Positions 18,681 through 26,140 of a stretch of 64,000 nucleotides of DNA are shown here, in pieces. This DNA is from Myxococcus sp046520405. Its GTDB lineage: Bacteria; Myxococcota; Myxococcia; Myxococcales; Myxococcaceae. The position numbers were made by a program, and so were the translations under genes. Location of the stretch: contig JBKGHI010000011.1 in assembly GCA_046520405.1 (NCBI GenBank), positions 9,947 to 73,946 on the forward strand. Reading direction: 5' to 3'. Each line of letters begins with the position of its first letter. Position 1 is the first letter of the stretch. The notes under the pieces are model-generated. The model was given only the letters and a program-made list of their open reading frames with translations. It had not been told where the DNA came from and did not search any database.

Positions 18681-19595
18681 ATGGCCGGACTACTCGACAA
18701 GCGACTGTGGATCGTCTCCGGCAAGGGCGGAGTCGGCAAAAGCACCGTCGCGGCGGCCCTGGCGCTGCGCTCGGCGCGCGCGGGCAAGCGCACCCTGGTG
18801 TGCGAAGTGAACACCCAGGAGCGCATCAGCCGCTTCCTGGAGCGTCCCGAAGCCGGGCCCGAGGTGGCCCAGCTGGAGCAGAACCTCTGGGCCGTCAACG
18901 TGCGGCCCCAGGAGGCCATGCGCGAGTACGGCCTCATGGTTCTCCGCTTCGAGACTCTCTACAAGACGGTCTTCGAGAACCGGCTGGTGCGCCAGTTCCT
19001 CCGCTTCATCCCGTCCCTGCAGGAGCTGGTGCTGCTGGGCAAAATCATGTTCCACCTGCAGGAGAAGCTCCCGGACGGACGCTGGCGCTTCGACACCGTC
19101 ATCATGGACGCGCCCGCCACGGGCCACGCCATCTCCTTCCTCAGCGTGCCGCAGGTGCTGATTCAGACGGTGCCGCCGGGGCCCATGGCCCGCGAGGCCC
19201 AGAAGATGCGCGACCTGCTGGTGGACCCGGCGGTGACGGCCGCGGTGCTGGTGGCGCTGCCGGAAGAGATGCCGGTGAACGAGGCGCTGGAGCTGCACGC
19301 GGCGCTGCGGGACAAGGTGAGCCTGCGCACGCACGCGGCGGTGCTCAACCAGTCCTTCCCGGAGCGCTTCACCGAGGCGGACCTGGAGGCCCTGGGGGGC
19401 CACCCGGAGCTGTTCGCCGTGGCCCAGGCGCACCACGACCGCGCGGCACAAGCGGTGCTTGCCGGGACGAAGCTGGAGCGCAACCTGCACGCGCCCGTCT
19501 ACCCCGTCCCCCGGCTCTTCACGCCCGAGTTCGGGCGCAAGGCGATTGAACAGGTCATGGAGCACCTTGAACCTCTCGTGACGGGGGCGGCGTGA
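18681..19595 (+). CDS. ArsA/Get3-family ATPase, first of a pair
   Basis: A 304-residue P-loop ATPase with the complete deviant Walker A GKGGVGKST (signature Lys15, catalytic Lys20), a switch-like region CEVNTQERI and Walker B DTVIMDAPATGHAISFL. The family includes arsenite-pump ATPases and the tail-anchored-protein targeting factor Get3. No arsB/arsD/arsR genes are present, so arsenite export is unlikely. The start at 18681 is set by the conserved N-terminus. The next ATPase gene starts at a GTG inside its stop codon (GTGA overlap), so the two are translationally coupled and probably form a heteromer. Confidence 0.85.
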   Translation: MAGLLDKRLWIVSGKGGVGKSTVAAALALRSARAGKRTLVCEVNTQERISRFLERPEAGPEVAQLEQNLWAVNVRPQEAMREYGLMVLRFETLYKTVFENRLVRQFLRFIPSLQELVLLGKIMFHLQEKLPDGRWRFDTVIMDAPATGHAISFLSVPQVLIQTVPPGPMAREAQKMRDLLVDPAVTAAVLVALPEEMPVNEALELHAALRDKVSLRTHAAVLNQSFPERFTEADLEALGGHPELFAVAQAHHDRAAQAVLAGTKLERNLHAPVYPVPRLFTPEFGRKAIEQVMEHLEPLVTGAA

Positions 19596-20707
19596 GCACG
19601 ACGGCCCTGTCGCCCGCCCTGGCGGGCAAGCGCGTCCTCATCTGCGTGGGCTCCGGCGGCGTGGGCAAGACGACGGCGGCGGCGGCCCTGGCCCTGCGCG
19701 CGTCGGTGGATGGCCGCTCCAGCATGGTGTGCACCATCGACCCGGCCCGGCGATTGGCCAACTCGCTGGGCCTCACGGCGCTGGGCAACGCGGAGACGCG
19801 CGTGCCCGCCACCGCGCTGGAGCCGCTGGGCATCCAGCCACGCGCGCCGCTGTACGCGATGATGCTGGACATGAAGCAGACGTGGGACGAGCTCATCACC
19901 CGCGTCGCCTCGCCCGAGCAGCGCGAGCGCATCCTGTCCAACCGCTTCTACCAGTCCCTCTCCACGGCCCTGGCTGGCAGCCAGGAGTACATCTCCATGG
20001 AGAAGCTGTGGGAGCTGCGCCGCAGCAGCAACTACGAGCTCATCGTCCTGGACACCCCGCCCACCGCGCACGCGCTGGACTTCCTGGACGCGCCCAACCG
20101 CGTGCTGGACTTCCTGGACAACGACGCGGCGAAGTGGCTCCTCACGCCGGCGCTCAAGGCCGGCAAGCTGGGCATGTCGCTCTTCAACCGCGGCGGCTAC
20201 GTGATGCGGGGGCTGGCCAAGTTCACCGGCACGGAGATGCTCCAGGAGCTCTCCAACTTCATGCTCGCCATCTCCTCCCTCAACGAGGGCTTTCGCGAGC
20301 GGGCCCGCGGCGTGCGCCAACTGCTGGAGGACCCGAGCACCGGCTTCGTGCTGGTGACCAGCCCCCACCCCGAGCGCATGGACGAGGCCATCCACTTCCA
20401 CAAGATGCTCAAGCAGCACCGCATGGAGGTGGTGTCGCTGGTGGTCAACCGCGTGCACCCCATGCCCACGGAGTCACTCTGGCAGGACGCGGCCACGCTG
20501 ACGCCCACCCGGCGCGCCAAGGTGGAGGAGACGCTGCGCGAGCAGCAAATCATGGCCGAACAGGACCGCGCCGGCATCGCCCAGCTCCAGGCCGCCTGCC
20601 CGGGGGTCCCCATCATCCAGGTGCCGCGCTTCGCGATGGATGTGCACGATATCTCCGCCCTGTGGCGTACCGGACGGTACCTGGTGGGCGACGAGGCCAT
20701 GGGCTGA
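19592..20707 (+). CDS. ArsA/Get3-family ATPase, second of a pair, lacking the signature lysine
   Basis: A 371-residue ArsA/Get3-like protein starting at GTG 19592. Its P-loop is CVGSGGVGKTT: the catalytic Lys26 is present, but the signature (intermonomer) lysine is replaced by Ser21. Other family features are the CTIDPARRLANSLG switch region and Walker B YELIVLDTPPTAHALDFLD. A central helical part (RVASPEQRERILSNRFYQSL; GMSLFNRGGYVMRGLAKFTG) is Met- and Phe-containing and could form a hydrophobic-client or lid region. In this family the signature lysine of one subunit acts on the nucleotide of its partner, so loss in one member suggests an asymmetric heterodimer with the upstream ATPase. Confidence 0.85.
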   Translation: MSTTALSPALAGKRVLICVGSGGVGKTTAAAALALRASVDGRSSMVCTIDPARRLANSLGLTALGNAETRVPATALEPLGIQPRAPLYAMMLDMKQTWDELITRVASPEQRERILSNRFYQSLSTALAGSQEYISMEKLWELRRSSNYELIVLDTPPTAHALDFLDAPNRVLDFLDNDAAKWLLTPALKAGKLGMSLFNRGGYVMRGLAKFTGTEMLQELSNFMLAISSLNEGFRERARGVRQLLEDPSTGFVLVTSPHPERMDEAIHFHKMLKQHRMEVVSLVVNRVHPMPTESLWQDAATLTPTRRAKVEETLREQQIMAEQDRAGIAQLQAACPGVPIIQVPRFAMDVHDISALWRTGRYLVGDEAMG

Positions 20708-20901
20708 CCCGGCCGGGTCCCGGTGTCTCCGGGCCCGCCGCCGTGTTTCCTCGTTTCGCACGGTGCGCCGTCCGTCCAAAGCAGGCGGCCGGGGAAGCGC
20801 GCACGGGACGGGCGCATTAAGCTGGCGTGCCCGGTAACGGTGGTGGGAACCCCACGGTGCCCGGCGCTGTCCGGGAGGGGGAGCCGGTCCAGGAGGATGA
20901 T

Positions 20902-22071
20902 GTGTCGAACGGGAGAGCGCTGAAGCAGAAGCCTGTCAGCCAGTGGTGGTGGGTGGCCGCGCTGGGACTCGTCGTGTCCGGGTGCCGGACGACGGGCTCC
21001 GCCACGCGGGAAGAGCCGCAGGCGGCGAACGGCCCCAAGCAGGAGCTCCACTTCGACGCGGTGACGGTGACGGCGGACCTGGAGCTGGACAAGCTCAACG
21101 ACGAGGAGCTCTTCGCGGGCGGCACGTCGGCCTTCGCCGCGAACGACTTCCAGCAGGCGGCGCGCTACTTCGGCCGGCTCGTGGACTTCTTCCCCGACAG
21201 CCGCCACCGCCGCGCGGCGCTCTACAACGCGGGCCTCGCCCACCAGCGCCTCAAGGAGTGGGAGGAGGCCGGCCACCGCTTCTCCGAGCTGGCGGACGCG
21301 GCCAAGGGCCAGGGTGACGCGCTCGACGCGGCCTTCCGCGTGGCGGAGGTGGACTACCACCTGGAGCGCTACGAGCAGGCGGCGAAGCTGCTGAGCACCA
21401 TCGCCGCGCGCGAGGACCTCCCCCTCAACCGCCGCTTGGAGGCGCAGGTGCAGCAGGGCATCTGCCAGTTGGAGGGCGGCGCGCGCGACACCGCAGAAGT
21501 CACGCTGCGCAAGGCGCTCACCACCTATGACGCCCTGGAGGACAAGGGCGAGGTGGACGACTACTTCCCCGCCCAGGCCCACTTCTTCATCGGCGAGCTG
21601 TACCGGCTCTCCTACGACGGCGTGAAGCTGGACCCGGCGAAGGGCGCGGACAAGCTCGCCCAGGACCTCAACTACAAGGCCGAGCTGCTCCTGTCCGCGC
21701 AGGGGCACTACCTGCGCTCCATCCGCGTGGGCAACGGCTACTGGGCCACCGCCGCGGGCGCGCAGATTGGCGCGCTGTACGAAAACCTCTACGAGCACAT
21801 GGTGAACTCGCCGGCGCCCGCGGAGCTGGACGCCAGCGAGGCGGAAATCTACCGGCAGGAGCTGCGCAAGAAGATTCGCGTGCTGCTCACCAAGTCCATC
21901 AACATCTACGAGCGCACGCTGGAGACGGCCGAGCGCATCGGCTCGCAGAGCACCTTCGTGGACCGCACGCGGGAGAGCCTGGCCAAGGTGAAGGCCCTGC
22001 TGCTGGCGGACGCGGAGGGCGAACCCGCGTCGGCCGCGCCCGCCGCCACCGAGGGCGAGCCGCACACCTGA
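20902..22071 (+). CDS. TPR-containing lipoprotein
   Basis: A 389-residue protein starting at GTG 20902, with AGGAGG 5 bases upstream and a short N-terminus leading into the lipobox LVVSGC. The mature part contains repeated TPR-like helical pairs (FAANDFQQAARYFGRLVDFF; RAALYNAGLAHQRLKEWEEA; AFRVAEVDYHLERYEQAAKL) over about residues 65-210, and a long helical C-terminus with an Ala/Glu tail. It should sit in the envelope as a scaffold. Myxobacteria use several TPR lipoproteins in gliding and envelope complexes, but nothing here fixes which one this is. Confidence 0.75.
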   Translation: MSNGRALKQKPVSQWWWVAALGLVVSGCRTTGSATREEPQAANGPKQELHFDAVTVTADLELDKLNDEELFAGGTSAFAANDFQQAARYFGRLVDFFPDSRHRRAALYNAGLAHQRLKEWEEAGHRFSELADAAKGQGDALDAAFRVAEVDYHLERYEQAAKLLSTIAAREDLPLNRRLEAQVQQGICQLEGGARDTAEVTLRKALTTYDALEDKGEVDDYFPAQAHFFIGELYRLSYDGVKLDPAKGADKLAQDLNYKAELLLSAQGHYLRSIRVGNGYWATAAGAQIGALYENLYEHMVNSPAPAELDASEAEIYRQELRKKIRVLLTKSINIYERTLETAERIGSQSTFVDRTRESLAKVKALLLADAEGEPASAAPAATEGEPHT

Positions 22072-22128
22072 GCGAGCGCGCGCCCCCGGCTGGGCAGGCC
22101 GGCGCGCACGGCGTAGCCTGGGGCTTCC

Positions 22129-23322
22129 ATGGAGCCCCTCTTCACCCCCGAGCAACTGGCGGAGATTCACGCCTTCCACCGGCCCGTCTACATCCGGGCC
22201 GCGGTGGGGCCCTTCGTCAACATGGCCCTGCTGCTGTTCATGATGGGCGTGCTCGTGCAGCCCCTCTATCGGCTGGCCGTGGCGACCGCCGCGGATCTGG
22301 AGCGGAGGTTCGGCTTCCTCCGGACGGCCCCCGTCAGCCGCGCCTTCTTCCGTGCCATGGACCGGCTGTGGGGTGAGCCTGGATGGGGCGCCGCGGTGCT
22401 CTTCGCCCTCTTCACGGACGTGCTCGTGTCGCTCGTCTACCTGCCGGTGGACGTCTGGTTCAGCTACACGCTGGAGCACCGGCACGGCATGTCCACGCAG
22501 ACGCCCGCCACCTTCGCCTACGACATGCTCAAGTCACAGCTGCTGGCCTCCTTCGCCATCTGCGCGCTCGTCATCGGCATGTTCGGACTGGCGCGCAAGC
22601 TGCGCAACTGGTGGCTGGTGCTGGGCGTGCCCGTGGCGCTGCTGCTCCTCGTCTCCGGAGCGCTGGACCCGTATCGCAGCCGCCTCTTCTTCAAACAGAA
22701 GCCGATGCCCGACAGCCCCCTGCGCGCCCGCATCGTGGACCTCATGGACAAGGCGGACATCGCCTTCGCCGATATCCTGGAGGAGGAGACCTCCGTCTCC
22801 TCGCGCCGGCTCCAGGCCTACTTCGCCGGCCAGGGCCCCACGCGCACCATCGTCCTCAACGACGTCATCCTGAAGGAGCTCTCCGAGGACGAAGTCCTCG
22901 CCGCGGTGGCCCACGAAGCGGGCCATGTGCACGAGTCGAAGTGGCCTGCCCGCATCGCCTCGTCGGTGGCGCTGGTGGCCCTGCTCTTCGCGCTCGACAG
23001 GCTCTTGCGCCTGTCCGCGTCCCGCGGCTGGTTTGGTGCCACGCGCTTCGCGGACATCCGCAACCTGCCCCTCATCTCCCTGCTCTTCTTCCTCTTGATG
23101 CTGTCCGCCCGGCCCATCTCCGGCGCCTTCTCCCGGGAACGGGAGTACGAGGCGGACCGGTATGCGCTGCGCCTCACGGGCGACGTGGCGTCCTTCCGGC
23201 GCATGCTGGTGAAGGCCGCGCGCGTCAACAAGATGGACCCCGAGCCTCCTCGCTGGGTCGTCCTCAGGGGCATGAGCCATCCGCCCATCGGCGAACGGAT
23301 TGCCTCGCTTCCCACGCCCTGA
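22129..23322 (+). CDS. M48-family membrane zinc metallopeptidase (CAAX protease 1/Ste24-like)
   Basis: A 397-residue integral membrane protease. The zinc site is seen as HEAGH (His262-His266, within AAVAHEAGHVHESKW), with the third ligand in EREYEADRYAL. Several hydrophobic segments precede it, and the order (N-terminal helices, long loop with QTPATFAYDMLKSQLL, HEXXH, two helices, EYEADRYA) matches Ste24/CAAX prenyl protease 1, rather than the shorter HtpX. Bacterial members are thought to process or clear membrane proteins; the true substrate is unknown. Confidence 0.88.
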   Translation: MEPLFTPEQLAEIHAFHRPVYIRAAVGPFVNMALLLFMMGVLVQPLYRLAVATAADLERRFGFLRTAPVSRAFFRAMDRLWGEPGWGAAVLFALFTDVLVSLVYLPVDVWFSYTLEHRHGMSTQTPATFAYDMLKSQLLASFAICALVIGMFGLARKLRNWWLVLGVPVALLLLVSGALDPYRSRLFFKQKPMPDSPLRARIVDLMDKADIAFADILEEETSVSSRRLQAYFAGQGPTRTIVLNDVILKELSEDEVLAAVAHEAGHVHESKWPARIASSVALVALLFALDRLLRLSASRGWFGATRFADIRNLPLISLLFFLLMLSARPISGAFSREREYEADRYALRLTGDVASFRRMLVKAARVNKMDPEPPRWVVLRGMSHPPIGERIASLPTP

Positions 23323-23329
23323 AACAGCG

Positions 23330-23392
23330 GTCGACAGGTGGGCTCCCCCCTCCTCTTCCGGCCACGCCTCTTCCCCGAACCCACCTGCCGAC
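23330..23392. terminator. Inverted repeat between convergent genes, possible bidirectional terminator
   Basis: A 13-base arm at 23330-23342 pairs with 23380-23392 with one mismatch around a 37-base loop. It lies between the stops of the M48 protease gene and the convergent TPR chaperone-like gene. There is no strong T-run on either side. Confidence 0.35.
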
Positions 23393-23450
23393 TGCCTCCA
23401 CCCGGCCGCTCCCCGACGGCCCGGTGGCCCTGCCCCCCCCGACTCCGGCC

Positions 23451-23972
23451 CTACGGCTGCGAGTTCTCCTTCAGCTTCTCCACGGCCACCAAGGTGATGG
23501 CCTTCACCAGCGCACGCGCCCGGCGTCCTCCCGCCGTCTCGCCATGCGGGTCCGCCTCCACGGCGTTCGCCAGGTCCGTGAAGCCCTGGCGCTCACCCTT
23601 GCGCAGGTAGAGCTCACCGCGGTTCGCCAGCGCCACCGGGTTGTCCGGCTCGCGCTCCAGCGCGGCGCTGTACTCGGCGATGGCTTCGTCCAGCTTGCCC
23701 AGCTTCTGGTACACGGTGCCCAGCGCCGCGCGCGCCGCCGCGTCCTTCGGGTTCCCCTCCACCAAGCCCTCGAAGAGGATGCGTGCTTCCTCCAGGCGTC
23801 CCGCGGCCGCGAGGTCACACCCCACCTGGGCAATGGCCTTCGCCTCCTCGAACGTCATCCCCTCCACTTCCGCCCACGTCGCCTCCCCCCGGGCGAACGC
23901 CTTCAAGCCCTGCACCACGCCGCGCTGCATCCGCATGGCCACCGCTCCCTCGTGTTTGATGATGCGTCCCAT
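23451..23972 (-). CDS. TPR protein resembling SycD/LcrH type III secretion chaperones
   Basis: A 173-residue soluble protein. Residues 40-150 contain three TPR units in the arrangement typical of class II type III chaperones: a lead helix (MTFEEAKAIAQVGCDL), GRLEEARILFEGLVEGNPKD, ALGTVYQKLGKLDEAIAEYS and LANRGELYLRKGERQGFTDL. LcrH/SycD chaperones are about 160-170 residues and bind hydrophobic translocators before secretion. The gene begins 6 bases after the stop of the HrpF/NolX-like translocator gene, exactly the position expected for its dedicated chaperone. TPRs are common, so the assignment rests on repeat layout plus context. An ATG at 23936 is an alternative start. Confidence 0.6.
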   Translation of the reverse strand: MGRIIKHEGAVAMRMQRGVVQGLKAFARGEATWAEVEGMTFEEAKAIAQVGCDLAAAGRLEEARILFEGLVEGNPKDAAARAALGTVYQKLGKLDEAIAEYSAALEREPDNPVALANRGELYLRKGERQGFTDLANAVEADPHGETAGGRRARALVKAITLVAVEKLKENSQP

Positions 23973-23978
23973 GACGGC

Positions 23979-25447
23979 TCAAGCGCTCCGCAGGTTGGAG
24001 ATGGCCGTCTTCGCCATCTCGTGGAACTTCGAGGACATGTTGCTCATCAGGTCGAACATCGCCTTGCGCTTCTCCACCAGCCGCTGAAGGCGCAGCTCCA
24101 ACTCCTGCATGCTGCTCTCCAGCTTCGCGCCCGTCTTCCGGTCCGCCTCGCCGGTGCCCAGCGTGGCCCGCTGGTCGCGCACGTTCGCCATCTGCTCCAT
24201 CACGTCGAGAATCTCCTCGTCCGTGTCGCTGGAGATGGACATCAGGATGGCTTGAATCTTGTCCTCGATGCTCATGTTGGGGTTGTCGACGATGCTCCGA
24301 ACGTTCGACGAGCCGCCGCCGGCCGGCCGGCCTCCCCCGGAGCCGTTCGAGGACGACGCACCCGACGTCGCCTGCGCCGCGTCCGCCTGTCGCAGCGCGG
24401 CTGTGACGTCCGGACGGCCCACGATGCCGTCGCGGGGGCCCACCCCCGCCGCCATCTCCAGCCGGTCAAAGTAGGCCGGGTGGTCCTTGAAGAACTGCGC
24501 GGCGCGCTTCAGCGTCGACGAGGCCGCCGGGCTGTTCAGGATGGCGTCGAAGTTGTCACGCGTGAGCACGTTGTCCTTCGCCCCCACGGCGGAGTCGAAG
24601 GTGTCCCAGTTCGCGTTCAGCACGCGCAGCGCGTCGTGATACTCGACGAAGTCCGGGTCCAACGGGCTCGAAGCCGAGGTCGGCGAGCCGCCCTGCACTG
24701 GCGCGGAGCCCCCATTGCCGGACGTGCCCGGCGGAGTCGTTCCCCCCGTTCCCGGCGGAGTCGTGCCGCCCGTGCCCGGCGACGGCGTACCACCTGTTCC
24801 AGGGCGCGTGGGCCGGCCATACCGCGCGAACTCCGCGTCCACCGCCTTGAGCTCGCGCTGGAGGTCCTTCGCCGAAAAGGTGTCCAGGTTGTACAGCGGA
24901 GAGAAGACGCCAATGCCCGCCAGCGCTCCCTGGCGGTCGAGCCGCTCGAAGAGCGCCGTGTTCTCCACCATGAAGCGGCCGCGTCCCGCAGTTGGGGTGA
25001 CAGGCTGGAGTCGGTGGAGATGCGCTGCAAATCCTTCTTCGAAAGCGAGCCGCTCTTCTTCCCATCCAGCAGGTCCAGCTGCTGGAAGTTCGCCTCCAGC
25101 ACCCTCAGCGCATCCGCGTAGTCGAGCATCTTCGGGTCCAGCGGACTGCTGCCCGGATTCAGGATGGGCGACGAGGCCGCGGAGGGCGCATAGCCGTTGT
25201 CGCTCTTCGCGCGGGCCGACGAGGACGCGTGGTACTCCGTCTTCGCGGGTGGATTCTTCGACAGCTCCTGCGCCACCCCCATGGCGCCACTGGCCGCCAT
25301 CATGACGTTGCCCGTCGCGACGCCGGCCGCGGCCTTGATGGAGTTGGTGATGAGTGGCGGCAATCCCAGCGCGTTGCCCGCGAAATCCACCGCGGTGGAC
25401 ATGGGGCCAGCCAGCAAGTTGGCCGCACCTTTGATGAAGTCGAGCAT
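23979..25447 (-). CDS. HrpF/NolX-like protein, possible type III secretion translocator, interrupted by an apparent one-base frameshift near 24977
   Basis: About 490 residues once the frame is repaired. The N-terminus (MLDFIKGAANLLAG) continues into a Gly/Ala-rich hydrophobic stretch (residues 15-55) that could enter membranes. Two tandem modules of about 100 residues follow, each starting SSPLDP and containing ALRVLxANxxxxD, an SKKDL/TRDNF helix, LxxAAxF, FxRLD/E and a DG-type turn; this pattern resembles HrpF/NolX translocon repeats. A Pro-Gly-Thr-Gly-Gly linker separates the modules, and the last 100 residues are a charged coiled coil (LELRLQRLVEKRKAMFDLMS). Reading stays in one frame to LSPQLRDAA and resumes in another at RFMVENTALF; one extra G at the GG of 24977-24978 (+ strand) restores alignment with LKRAAQFF of the second module. 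GAGAGG precedes the ATG at 25447. Confidence 0.65.
24715..24815 (-). repeat. PGTGGT linker repeats in the HrpF/NolX-like gene
   Basis: Four or five units of about 24 bases (CCCGGCGGAGTCGT-like on the + strand) encode PGTGGT-type repeats between the two modules. This is a flexible linker and a candidate site for length change by slippage. Confidence 0.65.
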
Positions 25448-25648
25448 GTGCCCTCTCGCGCGACGGGTTGGTGTCGATGCCGCGCAGTCGTCTTTCGGAC
25501 GGGGCCGCCGGAGTGCAGCGGGGGTGCCGCCCATGGGCACAGGACGCCCCCAGCGAAATCCGGCGGTTAGCCAGCAACGAAGCCAGCGCGCGTCCCCATG
25601 CGCGGACGGAGCGGTCCGCGACGAAGGATTGCGGTTAAGTTCCGCGGC

Positions 25649-26119
25649 ATGCGCACCATGGGCCTGGACCTGGGCACCAAAACCATTGGAGTCGCCGTCT
25701 CGGACGGACTGGGCCTCACGGCCCAAGGCGTCACCACCGTTCGCCGGACGTCGCTCAAGGCAGACCTCGCCGCGCTGGCCACCGTCGTGGCCGAGCACGA
25801 GGTAACCCACGTCGTCCTGGGCCTGCCGCTCAACATGGATGGCAGCGAGGGCCCGCGCGCGGAGGCGTCCCGGAAGTTCGCGGACACGCTCACCCAGTCG
25901 CTGGGCGTGACGGTGGAGCTATGGGACGAGCGGCTGTCGACCGTGGCCGCCACGCGGACCCTGCTCGAAGCGGACGTCAGCCGCGCCCGCCGCCGCGAGG
26001 TCATTGACCAGGTGGCCGCGCAGTTCATCCTCCAGGGCTGGCTGGATGCCCGCCGGCCCTCGGACACCGACTACCATCCCGACGACTACGAGCCGGACGA
26101 CTTCGAGCCCCAGCACTGA
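25649..26119 (+). CDS. ruvX: Putative pre-16S rRNA nuclease / Holliday junction resolvase RuvX (YqgF)
   Basis: A 156-residue RNase H-fold nuclease, the usual length. Motifs are MGLDLGTKTIGVAVSD (catalytic Asp7), VVLGLPLNMDGSEGP, LWDERLST with the catalytic Glu, and the C-terminal Asp in REVIDQVAAQFILQ. The family trims the 5' end of 16S rRNA precursors and has been implicated in junction resolution. The ATG at 25649 gives the conserved N-terminus; the tail of Asp/Tyr/Pro residues (DDYEPDDFEP) is an unusual acidic addition. It is divergent from the translocator-like gene. Confidence 0.9.
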   Translation: MRTMGLDLGTKTIGVAVSDGLGLTAQGVTTVRRTSLKADLAALATVVAEHEVTHVVLGLPLNMDGSEGPRAEASRKFADTLTQSLGVTVELWDERLSTVAATRTLLEADVSRARRREVIDQVAAQFILQGWLDARRPSDTDYHPDDYEPDDFEPQH

Positions 26120-26133
26120 GGGCCCGCGGGCCC
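26120..26133. terminator. GC palindrome between convergent ruvX and glycosyltransferase genes
   Basis: The perfect 14-base palindrome GGGCCCGCGGGCCC lies directly after the ruvX stop and before the convergent gene's stop at 26141. No T-run follows, so its effect as a terminator is uncertain. Confidence 0.3.
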
Positions 26134-26140
26134 CCCGGAC

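Noticed and set aside
18681..20707. Arsenite-resistance operon
   Set aside because: The two ATPases are ArsA-like, but there is no arsB, arsD, arsC or arsR nearby.
22383..25121. Long + strand open frame across the M48, TPR and translocator-like genes
   Set aside because: Composition (Arg, Pro, His) and lack of any motif show it is a shadow; three well-supported genes occupy the same DNA.
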